Shown here: positions 1-7,735 of the stretch, piece by piece
Layout of the letters: every line of letters begins with the position of its first letter
Numbering within the stretch: the first letter of the stretch is position 1
Origin: an uncultured Acidobacteriota bacterium
GTDB taxonomy: Bacteria > Acidobacteriota > Terriglobia > Terriglobales > Acidobacteriaceae
Direction of reading: 5' to 3'
Length of the DNA stretch: 64,000 nt
Assembly: GCA_903851035.1 (NCBI GenBank)
Contig: CAINND010000079.1
Location: forward strand, 30,353-94,352
The notes under the pieces: model-generated
Databases searched by the model: none
What the model saw: the letters and a program-made list of their open reading frames with translations, nothing else
Told to the model about the DNA's origin: nothing
Position numbers and translations under genes: made by a program

Positions 1-764
1 ATCCGCCGCAGCGTCGTCCCTCTGCTCAGCACCATCGCGTCCAGAATGTAGTGCAGGTACGCGTGCCGAATCTGGTCCAGCCGCGGAGCCGTGTTCGTCG
101 CCGGTGACAGCACCAGGTAATAGTCGTCGCCATAGTTGCGTGAATTGATCTCGCTCGGCGCCGCCAGCGGCTCAACGTACACCACAAAGTCGTGCTTGAT
201 GTAGCCGCTCTGGGTGCGCCGCAAGTAGAAGTCCATGCCCAGCAGCGTCTCGTTCACCGGCTTGTGCAGTTGCGCCACCAGCGCCTGGTAGACGGCGCGA
301 TGCCGCAGCCAGATCGCGTTCAGGTCCACCGCCCGGCTGAACTTCTTCAGCAACGGCACCGCGCCCAGCACAAAAATCGCATCCGGAGGCAGGTTCGCCT
401 CCGCCGTGCGCAGCTCCACCTGCGGCCCGTCCGCCAGGTTCAGCCCCAGGCTCACATAATTGGAGAGCGTTCTGGCCGCCGTGTCCTGCAGGTGATCGTC
501 GTAGAAGGCGCACAGGTTGCGCAGCGCCGTCTGTGCCTCCGGCGTCTGTGCCGCCTTCAGCACCTCGTCGCGCACCCGGGCGCGCAGCGGCAGGCTCTGC
601 CCCATGTCGGCGTCGTAGCCGCAGGCGTTAATGGAAGCCATCACCGTGAACAGTCCCTGGCTGGTCTCCACGCTCATGCGCGCCGGCATCGGCGTCTGCG
701 CCGCAGCCGGAAGCGTCAGTGCCGCGCATAGCAGCAACAGGGTCAAACAACGGGCATTCAACAT
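1..764 (-). CDS. Secreted protein of unknown function (3' end missing)
   Basis: The minus strand is open from an ATG at 764 to the left edge (254 codons visible), so the C-terminus is missing. The N-terminus reads as a signal peptide: MLNAR, then a leucine/alanine core, with a likely cleavage after LPAAAQ near residue 21. The mature part has no family I recognise. It contains an FTVMASINACGYD stretch, then helical charged sequence, and a conserved-looking IRHAYLHYILDAM segment near the edge. That segment could be a histidine-containing helix, but no HExxH motif is present. No strong ribosome binding site precedes the ATG. Composition and codon use match the core genome. The gene points away from the repeat-rich intergenic region on its right. 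Coding status is well supported; the function is unknown. Confidence 0.72.
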   Translation of the reverse strand, partial: MLNARCLTLLLLCAALTLPAAAQTPMPARMSVETSQGLFTVMASINACGYDADMGQSLPLRARVRDEVLKAAQTPEAQTALRNLCAFYDDHLQDTAARTLSNYVSLGLNLADGPQVELRTAEANLPPDAIFVLGAVPLLKKFSRAVDLNAIWLRHRAVYQALVAQLHKPVNETLLGMDFYLRRTQSGYIKHDFVVYVEPLAAPSEINSRNYGDDYYLVLSPATNTAPRLDQIRHAYLHYILDAMVLSRGTTLRR

Positions 765-876
765 GCAAACACGGATCTTCAGGCAAGCCTCCAGGAACAT
801 AGCGCAGCGCAATCTATTGGTGCTTGTCTGCAAGTGTAAGAGGTGCGGGGCGGGTAAGTAAATGCCCGCGCAAGCC

Positions 877-1010
877 GGTGCCCCATTCAAGCCCTCTGTT
901 GGCTTGAGTGGGGTATTTGTTCTTGCTCTTGTTTTTGCCGTTGTTCTTGTTTTTGTTCTTGTTCTTGATTTTGTTATTGCAGTGTCATCCTGAGCGCAGC
1001 GAAGGACCCC
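877..1010 (+). repeat. Composite intergenic repeat, copy 1 (hairpin, T-rich tract, TGTCATCCTGAGCG box)
   Basis: Three blocks follow one another. First is an inverted repeat, GGTGCCCCATTCAAGCC at 877-893 paired with GGCTTGAGTGGGG at 901-913, with loop CTCTGTT. Next is a pyrimidine-rich tract of degenerate TTGTTC/TTGCTC hexamers (about 911-980). Last is GTGTCATCCTGAGCGCAGCG followed by GAAGGACCCC. The same block order recurs at 1171-1290 and 5599-5757. It lies between two genes and encodes nothing credible. Confidence 0.8.
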
Positions 1011-1064
1011 CGCGCGGCTGGCACCTTCAGTGCCGCTCCAGGTCACCAATTAGAAAATTGTAGA

Positions 1065-1152
1065 GTGTCATCCTGCGCGAAGCAGGCGCCGAGCGCCTGC
1101 GGCCGGCAGCCGGGTGCCCCACCTTCGCCGCCTCTGTTGCGGCTAAGGTGGG
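1065..1152 (+). repeat. Intergenic repeat, partial copy (TGTCATCC box then hairpin)
   Basis: GTGTCATCCTGCGCGAAGCAG starts at 1065. It is followed at 1112 by a GGGTGCCCCA hairpin unit whose arms CCCACCTT-CGCCGC (1118-1131) and GCGGC-T-AAGGTGGG (1139-1152) pair with one mismatch. The T-rich hexamer tract of the full composite is missing here. Confidence 0.7.
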
Positions 1153-1170
1153 AATCAGTACCCTCCACAC

Positions 1171-1290
1171 GGGTGCCCCATCCTGGCCGTAGTTGCCAGG
1201 GTGGGGTAGTTGATTTTGCTCTTGCCTTTGCCGTTGTTCTTGCTCTTGATTTTGTTTTTGCAGTGTCACTCTGCGCGAAGCAGGCGCGTC
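1171..1290 (+). repeat. Composite intergenic repeat, copy 2
   Basis: The hairpin unit has arms CCCCATCCTGGC and GCCAGGGTGGGG (1171-1206), followed by TAGTTG. The T-rich TTGCTC/TTGTTC tract then runs to about 1262, and the block ends with GTGTCACTCTGCGCGAAGCAG. The block order is the same as at 877-1010. It ends about 15 nt from the stop codon of the anti-sigma gene on the opposite strand. Confidence 0.75.
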
Positions 1291-1305
1291 AGCGCCAACG
1301 CGCCG

Positions 1306-1965
1306 TTATCCGCCCACGATGATGTTGCTGAAGCTGATGACCACTCGCCCGCTCGTTGGCAGCCCAAAGCTGGTCGCCGGGCGGAACTGCGTAAAGATCA
1401 GCGCGTTCTTCATCGCCGGTGACAGCTCGGTCGTTCCCGTTGCGCTCAGCACGCGGTAATCCTGCACCCTGCCATGCGGGTCGATGATTGCTTCCACCAT
1501 CAGCGCCTCGCCGTTCGGCACGCCCGCATCCAGCCCAAAGGGCGTCGAGGTCATCTCCGGAGGCGTGTACAAACTGGTCGGCACGTCGTTATAGCTCACC
1601 GTGCGCGCCGGCACCAGCACGCCAATCAGCAGTCCAAAAATCACCACGGCGGATACCAATCCTGCCGCCGCCGGCAGCATAAAGGCGTTCAGCACGTTCT
1701 CCCAGCGCACCAGCACGCCCTGCCACGGCGATTGCCGGCGGCCCAGGTGCTGTGCGGCGGCCACGCGCAAACGCAGTTCCAAATCCACAGGAGCCGCCAC
1801 TCGTCCCAGCCCCGCCAGCATCCGCCGATTCGCGTGCAGATCGGCGTACAGGTTGCCGCACTCCTCGCACTGCCGTATGTGTCGTTCCACGGTCACGGCC
1901 TGCGCGGGCTCCAATTCGGAATCCAGCAGCGGCGAAAACCACTGCCGAGCTTCTGCGCATTTCAT
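1306..1965 (-). CDS. Anti-sigma factor-like zf-HC2 protein with TonB-C-like periplasmic domain
   Basis: This 219-residue protein is probably a membrane anti-sigma factor that holds the adjacent ECF sigma factor inactive. Residues 1-50 form a zf-HC2 zinc finger; the HxxxCxxC motif is visible as RHIRQCEECGNL near residue 33. A single membrane segment follows at about 95-118 (FMLPAAAGLVSAVVIFGLL). The C-terminal 90 residues resemble a TonB C-terminal domain (VEAIIDPHGRVQDYRVLSA, then the FRPA motif). The ATG overlaps the sigma-factor stop codon in an ATGA, so the two genes are translationally coupled. The zinc finger and operon position support the role. The TonB-like sensor domain is a similarity call by eye. 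Confidence 0.85.
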   Translation of the reverse strand: MKCAEARQWFSPLLDSELEPAQAVTVERHIRQCEECGNLYADLHANRRMLAGLGRVAAPVDLELRLRVAAAQHLGRRQSPWQGVLVRWENVLNAFMLPAAAGLVSAVVIFGLLIGVLVPARTVSYNDVPTSLYTPPEMTSTPFGLDAGVPNGEALMVEAIIDPHGRVQDYRVLSATGTTELSPAMKNALIFTQFRPATSFGLPTSGRVVISFSNIIVGG

Positions 1966-2678
1966 GGCGTCACCTCAACTTCCCCGCTGCTCGTAGCCAG
2001 CTTGGCGCGGCTGCCCGCCTGCGAAGCAGGCTCCGGCACAAGGCCCGGCTGGCTCTCCTCCAGCCGCTTGCGCAGCGCGTTGCGTCCGCGCACCAGCCTC
2101 GATTTCACCGTCCCCAGCGTCGTCTCAGTCATCTCTGCAATCTCTTCGTAGGTCATGCCTTCCATGTCGCGCAGCACAACCGTGGTGCGATAGTGCTCCG
2201 GCAACTCGCTCAGCGCCCGCTCCAGCCGCGCCCGCATCTGGCTGCGCGCCGCCATCTCGTAGGGGCTTGCACTGCCGTCGCGCAGCGTCTCAATCGGAGC
2301 CAGCGCCGCATTGGCCGTGCCCGTCTCGTTGCCCGTCCAGCCGTTCGTCCCCGCATCCAGCGGAGTCTCCTGCGCCTTGTGACGGAAGAACCAGCGCCGA
2401 CGGTTGCTCGCCTCGTGGATGGCGATGCGATACATCCAGGTCTTCAGGCTGCTCTCGCCGTTAAAGCGGCTCATCCCGCGGAAGACCTTCAAAAACACAT
2501 CCTGCGTCGCGTCCACGGCGTCGGCCGGGTCGTCGAGGATGCGGTACACAAGGTTGTAAATGGACTGGTGATACTGGGCGATGAGCCATGTGTAGGCATC
2601 CTCGTTGCCGGCCTTCAACTCGGCCAGTATCGAGGCTTCCTCGGCGCGTATTGCGGAACCAACCGCCAATTCGCTCAC
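1962..2678 (-). CDS. RNA polymerase ECF-type sigma factor
   Basis: A sigma-70 family regulator of the extracytoplasmic-function type. Region 2 is visible (LIAQYHQSIYNLVYRIL, DATQDVFLKVF, then SSLKTWMYRIAIHEASNR), as is region 4 (LPEHYRTTVVLRDMEGMTY followed by a helix-turn-helix with LGTVKSRLVRGR). The linker is long and glycine/threonine-rich. I chose the GTG at 2678 because TAGGAG lies 8 nt upstream; this gives 238 residues. A GTG at about 2702 behind GGGGGG is also possible. The frame is open further upstream, but that part does not look like protein. The gene overlaps the anti-sigma gene by 4 nt (ATGA). The regulon cannot be inferred from this window. Confidence 0.9.
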   Translation of the reverse strand: MSELAVGSAIRAEEASILAELKAGNEDAYTWLIAQYHQSIYNLVYRILDDPADAVDATQDVFLKVFRGMSRFNGESSLKTWMYRIAIHEASNRRRWFFRHKAQETPLDAGTNGWTGNETGTANAALAPIETLRDGSASPYEMAARSQMRARLERALSELPEHYRTTVVLRDMEGMTYEEIAEMTETTLGTVKSRLVRGRNALRKRLEESQPGLVPEPASQAGSRAKLATSSGEVEVTP

Positions 2679-2990
2679 GGACGTGACTCCTACGGCGCTC
2701 ACCGTATGCCCCCCATGGTAATCCTCACCAATTGCCAGAACAACCTTTTGCCAGCCGCACCTCGCTATTTCCCAATTCGGAGAACGCCAAAGCCTTCTCC
2801 CCGACAATGAGATAGACCCCGCCCACCCGGCAAAAGTTCCCTCAAAAAGTGCCAAAACATGAAAAAGCATTTAGGAAAGTAAATGAATGAGAGATGCCCA
2901 TCTATTGCTTACAGAGGGGAATTTAATCTTGTAAAACCAGCAATCAACTGTAATAGTCAAGCAAATCATCGCTAAAAAAGGAATTGTCAG
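2679..2990. other. Intergenic promoter region between divergent genes
   Basis: About 310 nt separate the sigma factor and a divergent secreted-protein gene. The half nearest 2991 is clearly A+T-rich and probably carries promoters for both directions. No convincing operator repeat, RNA gene or small coding frame was seen. Confidence 0.5.
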
Positions 2991-4061
2991 ATGAAACATT
3001 CTGCATGGTTTCGTGCGATTTGGCTGGCTCTAATCACTTTGATTTTGAGTCTCACGTTAGTTGCGCAAGCAGGCGATCCGACGGACTTGCTGATAAAAGG
3101 GCTGAAGAAGCAATTTGTACCGACGGTATTCAACAAAGACGAGACTGAGATTATTACTGCAGGCGTGGTTGTGGAAATCCAGAAGGACAGGCTACTGGTG
3201 TTCCGGCAGCCATTGGAATATTGCCCAATCAGCACCTACAAGAATGGCAAGCTCTCACAGGGGTTTCGTGATCAGGTGGATGTTGCGTTTGCGGATAAAC
3301 TCGACGGTGTTAATGGATTCAGAAGCTATCCACAGAAGATGCTTGGCGTCGGAGACAAAGTCTGGATTAGCGGGTTTGGAATTTCAAACAAAAAGAATGC
3401 TTTTCTAGCTGTAGTCGTCACTGATCCCTACGACGATGGGCGCTATTGCGGAATGCTTCAATTCCCCTATGAAAAGGATCATCCGCCAACACCAGATGAT
3501 GCAATGAGAATGATGTCAGAGGTGCTGGCGTCTCAGTCAGCACAAGATAAATCAGCAATAGTGGGGCCGGTCCCAGAGGCAGCACCGAACCCGGCACAAG
3601 CCGGCCCGCCCCCACCACTTGCTGGCGATTACGCTTCAGCGGGAGGCTCACGCATCCTTTTGCTTTTAGACGGTACATTTGTGAAGTTTATGGGGAGCGG
3701 GCAAGTTCATGGCCAATATGTCGTTGATGGGGAGAACTTGACACTAACGTTTCCCTCTACAGGATTTACCCAGCACTTCAAGTTACAAAGCGGCAAACTG
3801 ATGGATGAGAATACTAAGCAGAAATGGGCTCGAACCGGGGACATCCCGGCTGATTCAGCGGCATATCAAGAAATTGCACCGCCGCCTCCACCAACTGATA
3901 TAGCACCAATTATTTCTATCGGACAAACCAAGTCGCAAGTAATTACTTCACTTGGGGAGCCACAGCGCAAGACAGCTGCAGGGGCGAAAGAAATCTTCTT
4001 TTATACCAACCTGAAGACGAAGGTGACTTTCACTAATGGAAAAGTTAGCAACGTAGAGTAG
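2991..4061 (+). CDS. Secreted protein with SmpA/OmlA-like C-terminal domain, function unknown
   Basis: A 356-residue exported protein. The ATG follows AAAGGA at an 8-nt spacing. Residues 1-27 form a signal peptide (WLALITLILSLTLVAQA). The N-terminal half contains a region with Cys residues (LEYCPIS, DGRYCGML) that I cannot assign. A proline-rich linker sits near residue 205 (GPPPPLAGDY), followed by a beta-rich module with LLLLDGTFVKFMGSG. The last 50 residues (ISIGQTKSQVITSLGEPQ) match the SmpA/OmlA pattern found in BamE-like lipoproteins, a fold that binds other envelope proteins. There is no lipobox, so the protein is likely periplasmic. Base composition is lower in G+C than the core genes. 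The next gene also encodes an exported protein and may be cotranscribed. Confidence 0.8.
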   Translation: MKHSAWFRAIWLALITLILSLTLVAQAGDPTDLLIKGLKKQFVPTVFNKDETEIITAGVVVEIQKDRLLVFRQPLEYCPISTYKNGKLSQGFRDQVDVAFADKLDGVNGFRSYPQKMLGVGDKVWISGFGISNKKNAFLAVVVTDPYDDGRYCGMLQFPYEKDHPPTPDDAMRMMSEVLASQSAQDKSAIVGPVPEAAPNPAQAGPPPPLAGDYASAGGSRILLLLDGTFVKFMGSGQVHGQYVVDGENLTLTFPSTGFTQHFKLQSGKLMDENTKQKWARTGDIPADSAAYQEIAPPPPPTDIAPIISIGQTKSQVITSLGEPQRKTAAGAKEIFFYTNLKTKVTFTNGKVSNVE

Positions 4062-4115
4062 AGCGTGCGTATGCGGACGGGCGCTTGGCTAACCCAATCG
4101 CCATAGAAAGGAAAA

Positions 4116-4811
4116 ATGATGAAGATGAAGGTTTGGCTATCGCTCCTCTTGGCATTTGGATTCTCCATCACGGCATATGGGCAGCAGAGTGCTCCGCCCT
4201 CGGCAAAACCCGCCGACAGCGGGCCTACGCTGGCAGCGACCATGCAATTTATCCAAGAAAAGTTAAGCGAACATGGTCAGGTTGCTTATGCAATGCTCCG
4301 AAGCGATGACCCGGGAATTACTCATCGCACTATTGACAGAATCACAGACGTAATGGCCGACCCAGGTGCGTGCACTCTATACATCACAGGGCTCTCCGAC
4401 GGGAATATCATTCTTGCGCCGGGAATGACTCTCAAGCAGGGGTTGAGTACCAACGACTACAGCACCCACAAAGTTAATACGGTCACAATCGCCTTCAAAC
4501 AAGTCGAGAAAGTTTCTGTCTCCAAATTGCAGGATTACCAGAATCAAACATTTGCAGAAGCTGGTCATCCAGAGATCACATCCTCATTAACACCGACGGT
4601 CTTCCATGTGAAGCTTTCGGGTTCCAGTGCCATTGTCACTGGGCACGTTTCCTTCACTCAGGGAACGCAGGCTCCCGTTGAAAGGGATATTACTAGCAAG
4701 ATAATTGGATACACCTTCCGCGATGAGGAGACCGCCACCAAAATAGCCAAAGCAATGAAACATACTATGGAGTTGTGCGGCGGCGGTGTCACCAAGAAGG
4801 AACTCTTCTAA
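4116..4811 (+). CDS. Secreted protein of unknown function
   Basis: A 231-residue protein with a signal peptide (MMKMKVWLSLLLAFGFSI, cleavage likely after AYGQQ). The start ATG follows GAAAGGAAAA. The mature chain starts with a helix (ATMQFIQEKLSEHGQV), followed by beta-rich sequence with isolated Cys residues (PGACTLYI and MELCGGG), which could form one disulfide. I do not recognise a family. It lies 54 nt behind another exported protein with similarly low G+C, so the pair may form a small operon. The hairpin repeat at 4827-4864 right after the stop may end the transcript. Confidence 0.75.
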   Translation: MMKMKVWLSLLLAFGFSITAYGQQSAPPSAKPADSGPTLAATMQFIQEKLSEHGQVAYAMLRSDDPGITHRTIDRITDVMADPGACTLYITGLSDGNIILAPGMTLKQGLSTNDYSTHKVNTVTIAFKQVEKVSVSKLQDYQNQTFAEAGHPEITSSLTPTVFHVKLSGSSAIVTGHVSFTQGTQAPVERDITSKIIGYTFRDEETATKIAKAMKHTMELCGGGVTKKELF

Positions 4812-4826
4812 ACGGTTAGTACGGAC

Positions 4827-4870
4827 GGGTGCCCCATCCTAACCTTCCGTTGGTTAGGGTGGGGTAGTTG
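4827..4870 (+). repeat. GGTGCCCCA hairpin repeat unit
   Basis: The arms CCCCATCCTAACC (4832-4844) and GGTTAGGGTGGGG (4852-4864) pair almost perfectly around TTCCGTT, followed by TAGTTG. This is the same unit as at 877, 1171 and 5599. It sits 15 nt after a stop codon and could work as a transcription terminator, although the U-run is missing. Confidence 0.75.
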
Positions 4871-4900
4871 ACCTAGTTTTTTATTTGGCAGTCGGCTTCT

Positions 4901-5074
4901 CTACTTCTTCTTGCCCTTCGCGGCCTCTTGCTGCACCGCTTTATCCCCGTCGCCCTTGTGCTCCCGGTTGTGACGCAGTTGCGCCTTGGCAATCTGCTCG
5001 GCGGTCATTGCGCTGTGGTGATCAGACTGTAGTACATCGCTCTTCGGATTTGTGTTGTTCGGTGTGTTTTCCAT
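4901..5074 (-). CDS. Small basic/hydrophilic protein, unknown
   Basis: A 57-residue reading frame (MENTPNNTNPKSDVLQSD at the N-terminus) ending in a lysine-rich KAVQQEAAKGKKK tail. The ATG at 5074 follows GAAGGG at about 4 nt, and a TTG five codons upstream is less likely. The sequence has no hydrophobic segment. The middle could be one helix (AMTAEQIAKAQLRHNREH). It resembles the other tiny hydrophilic protein at 5341 in composition but not in sequence. No family recognised. Coding status is supported by the ribosome binding site and an amino-acid composition that does not look like a shadow frame. Confidence 0.5.
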   Translation of the reverse strand: MENTPNNTNPKSDVLQSDHHSAMTAEQIAKAQLRHNREHKGDGDKAVQQEAAKGKKK

Positions 5075-5138
5075 AGTCCCTTCTTTCAACTTCTATCCCG
5101 CGGCGAGCGCCCAAAGTTACGAATAAGCAGAAAAGATT

Positions 5139-5176
5139 GGTGCCCCATGTCTGGCCTGTTTTTGGCCAGACGTGGG
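5139..5176 (+). repeat. GGTGCCCCA hairpin repeat unit
   Basis: GGTGCCCCATGTCTGGCC (5139-5156) pairs with GGCCAGACGTGGG (5164-5176) around TGTTTTT. The stem sequence differs from the other units while the outer GGTGCCCCA/TGGG frame is kept, so the stems have covaried. Confidence 0.7.
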
Positions 5177-5340
5177 AAGCCGTCAGTTCCACCTCATAAC
5201 AGGTTGACGTCCCCTGCAAGCCTTTCATCGGCCTGCGTGGGGCAAGTGTATTGGTCTTTGCCGCATCCGCCTGTGCCGGATTGACCATCCTCAGCCACTC
5301 CAACGGTAGATAGTGGTGATGTACCGAGGAGAACCATCCA

Positions 5341-5535
5341 ATGACGACCGAATTCATCCACCTCACGCCGAAACCCGTTTCGCAGCACGATGCCCCCGCT
5401 CCGGCAACGACTCCAGTGCAAACAGAGAAGCAGAAAGCGCAGGAGCAGGCAGATCGCATCGCCGACGAAGCCGCCCAGCGCGCCGGCAACAGGGAAGAGC
5501 GCTACGACCAGGATCACGGCATTATCACCAAGTAG
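5341..5535 (+). CDS. Small hydrophilic protein, unknown
   Basis: A 64-residue frame with ATG at 5341 preceded by GAGGAG at 9 nt. The sequence is charged and helix-prone in its middle (TEKQKAQEQADRIADEAAQ), with a proline/alanine-rich N-terminal part. No signal peptide, membrane segment or known motif. It stands alone between hairpin repeats, opposite in direction to the small protein at 4901-5074. The strong ribosome binding site and balanced composition favour a real gene. Confidence 0.5.
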   Translation: MTTEFIHLTPKPVSQHDAPAPATTPVQTEKQKAQEQADRIADEAAQRAGNREERYDQDHGIITK

Positions 5536-5543
5536 CTCTCTAC

Positions 5544-5757
5544 GGGCGCCCTACCCTTCCGCCCGCAGTTGGCGGAGGGTGGGGTAGTTGATCTTGCCGG
5601 GTGCCCCACCCTTCCGACCGTAGTTGGCGGAGGGTGGGGTAGTTGCTCTTGTTCTTGCCGTCGTTGTTGCTCTTGTTGTTGTTCTTGATTTTGATCTTGT
5701 TCGTAGTGTCATCCTGAGCGAAGCGGGCGCCAAGCGCCCGCGCAGTCGAAGGACCCC
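5544..5757 (+). repeat. Tandem hairpin units plus full composite repeat, copy 3
   Basis: Two hairpin units (5544-5590 and 5599-5645) lie head to tail. Both have CCCTTCCG and CGGAGGG arms around a short loop ending in GTTGG, and both end in GGGGTAGTTG. The second leads into a TTGTTC/TTGCTC/TTGTTG tract (5641-5703), then GTGTCATCCTGAGCGAAGCG, a GGGCGCC-AA-GCGCCC palindrome, and GAAGGACCCC. This is the most complete composite in the window. Confidence 0.8.
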
Positions 5758-5760
5758 TAT

Positions 5761-6257
5761 AATTTACGTGAACTAAACAAGCGCCCCACGCTCACCCCTC
5801 GCACCGGTACGAAAACCCCTCCAAACCCTGCACCGAAAAACGGTTTTGACCGTAACTCTCCTCTCTGCCCCCTTAATCACGAAGCATTCAGTTTTTTCCT
5901 GTTTTCCGCGCAGGTTTTCGCACCGACGCAGCCCGTTAAAGCCCTCTACGCGCAGATCTCCCCGAAACCCTGTCGAGCGCGACAGGCTTTGCAGCATTTT
6001 TCACCCACCACGCACGAAAATGCACCTTCCATGCTCGCCATCGACTCGAAATGAAAGCCGAAATCGCACAAAAATCACCTGCCGCGCGCCCAACTCGCCA
6101 TTTTTGCCCCTCCCACATTGGCCCGCCCGCAACTCATGGGAAATCAACCGCTTCCCGCGCATCGGCGCAAAGAATCTAGCTGCACCCTGCACCCACAGCG
6201 TGCTATTCTTCTCCGCAAGTTAGCACTCTCCCCCCGCGCTAACGTCTTTCCACCCAT
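5761..6257. other. Non-coding stretch upstream of the glycosyltransferase gene
   Basis: About 500 nt in which no open frame has plausible protein composition on either strand. Visible structure: a perfect CCTGTCG-AGCG-CGACAGG inverted repeat near 5968, and a TTAGC/GCTAA inverted repeat at 6220-6242 just before the glycosyltransferase start. It probably contains that gene's promoter. Confidence 0.45.
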
Positions 6258-7457
6258 ATGCTTAGCGGCCTCACCAGCGCCGTAGAAATGTCCGCCGTTC
6301 GCCCTAGCGAGCGCATTCGCCTCGCCCTGGTCATTCACAGCCTGGAGAGCGGCGGCGCGGAACGTCAATTCCTGCAACTGGTTACGGGCCTCGACCGAAC
6401 GAAGTTCGATCCCCTGATCCTCGTCGGACGCCCCTCCCGCGAGCGTCCGGAAGCCAATGTTGGATGCGAAATTCTCGGCCCCGCGCCCTTTTTTCGCGCC
6501 ACCGCAGGGCTGCAATTCGCGGGACGCATCTTCAGCCTGGCCAGTCACTTACGCCGCTTCCGCCCACACATTCTGCACGCGTTTTTAGAGGAGCGCACGC
6601 TGTGGATGACGGCTGCGGCAGAACGTTTTTCGCCCGTTCCCGTCTTTCTTGGCAACCGCCGAGCGTCGGTTAACTCCTATCATCACAATGGCTTACAGCG
6701 GTTGCTGGAACGGGCTTCGATGCGCCGTCTGGATGCCATGCTGACCATCAGCCACGCCCTGGAAGATGAAGTGAAAGCCGATGGTTTTCAGCGGGTTACG
6801 ACGATTCCGATTGGCGTGGACACCCTTCATTTCCGCCCCGGCCGAGGCTGCGACCTGCGCTCTGATATTGGTTGGATTAATAACGAAAAAGTTATTGGCA
6901 TGGTGGCTAACTTCTGGGAGTGCAAGGGGCACGAAAATTTTGTTCGCACCGCGGCCATTTTGCATGCGCGGCATCCGGGGTACCGATTTTTGCTGATGGG
7001 TAATGATCGCGGAAGGCTTGCCGGAGTGCGTCGGCAGATTGCGGAGCGCGGTTTGGACGGGGTCTTTCACATTGTTGAAGGCAGCCTGGATGCGGCGCCT
7101 ATGTATGCGGCGATGGATGTCTACTTGTGCACCTCGGAGAGTGAAGGCTTTGGCAACGCCGTGCTGGAGGCGATGGCCAGCGGCCTGCCCGTGGTTGCAA
7201 CCGGCGTGGGGGGATTGGTGGAGGCTTTACAGGATGGCGAAGAGGGTTTGCTGATCCCGGCAAAGGCGCCGGAGATGGCGGCCCGAGCGGTGGAGCAACT
7301 GTTGGGAAATGATGAACTGGCGCGGCGGCTGGGCACGGCGGCGCGGCGGCGGGTGGTGGAGCGGCACTCGGTGGAGGCGATGGTGCGGGCGCATGAAGAG
7401 TATTACGTGAGCGCCCTGCGGGAGCGCGGCAAGGCGCGAAAAAAAACGAGTGAATGA
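6258..7457 (+). CDS. Glycosyltransferase family 4 (GT-B)
   Basis: A cytoplasmic GT-B enzyme that transfers a sugar from a nucleotide donor to a lipid-linked or glycan acceptor. The N-terminal half carries the acceptor-domain signature VIHSLESGGAERQFLQLV near residue 30. The C-terminal half shows the GT4 donor-site region: a TSESEGFGNAVLEAMASG block (E-x7-E motif) near residue 295, followed by VVATGVGGLVEAL. The start could be ATG 6258 or ATG 6288; neither has a clear ribosome binding site, and the homologous core begins after the second. The gene lies 278 nt upstream of the exopolysaccharide operon, in the same direction, but is separated from it by a long leader, so it may be regulated separately. 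Substrate unknown. Confidence 0.9.
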   Translation: MLSGLTSAVEMSAVRPSERIRLALVIHSLESGGAERQFLQLVTGLDRTKFDPLILVGRPSRERPEANVGCEILGPAPFFRATAGLQFAGRIFSLASHLRRFRPHILHAFLEERTLWMTAAAERFSPVPVFLGNRRASVNSYHHNGLQRLLERASMRRLDAMLTISHALEDEVKADGFQRVTTIPIGVDTLHFRPGRGCDLRSDIGWINNEKVIGMVANFWECKGHENFVRTAAILHARHPGYRFLLMGNDRGRLAGVRRQIAERGLDGVFHIVEGSLDAAPMYAAMDVYLCTSESEGFGNAVLEAMASGLPVVATGVGGLVEALQDGEEGLLIPAKAPEMAARAVEQLLGNDELARRLGTAARRRVVERHSVEAMVRAHEEYYVSALRERGKARKKTSE

Positions 7458-7562
7458 TACTGCCTGCGTAATATCGCCGCCGACAGTATTTCTTAAAGGA
7501 ACAATCCACTGCTAGGCAATAACGCTTTTGGGACTTACGAAAAGTTTGGGAATTTGATTTTC

Positions 7563-7579
7563 TGTTTACTCAGTAAACA
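7563..7579. promoter_or_regulatory. Palindromic operator candidate upstream of the exopolysaccharide operon
   Basis: TGTTTACTCAGTAAACA has perfect 8-bp arms around one central base and lies 157 nt before the first operon gene, in a 278-nt non-coding gap (7458-7735). This is a typical shape for a dimeric repressor site. The rest of the gap shows no gene. The bound regulator is not known. Confidence 0.45.
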
Positions 7580-7735
7580 AAGTGAATTGATTGTCTCTCT
7601 GCGGACGGGCCGGGGAGAATTCTAATGTGCGAGCCCGTTCCCCGCCGGAGTTGCGGAGTTTTCCGGCGCGAGGTTGAAGTCTGAGAATTTTCTTACAGAA
7701 GTGCCGGCAAGGAGTGCGCTGCCAAGGGTGGGAGC

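Noticed and set aside
1027..1269. Gln/Glu-rich minus-strand frame
   Set aside because: It is the translation of the T-rich hexamer tract of the composite repeat and has no ribosome binding site.
5846..6223. A 125-codon plus-strand frame and overlapping minus-strand frames
   Set aside because: Proline/serine/arginine-rich on both strands with no ribosome binding site; judged non-coding.
6220..6242. CIRCE-like element (TTAGCACTC) before the glycosyltransferase
   Set aside because: Only one half-site fits; the second half and the 9-nt spacer of a true CIRCE are missing, and the gene is not a chaperone.
7463..7495. ATACTG ... CAGTAT inverted repeat after the first glycosyltransferase
   Set aside because: A 6-bp stem with a loop above 20 nt is too weak for a terminator call.
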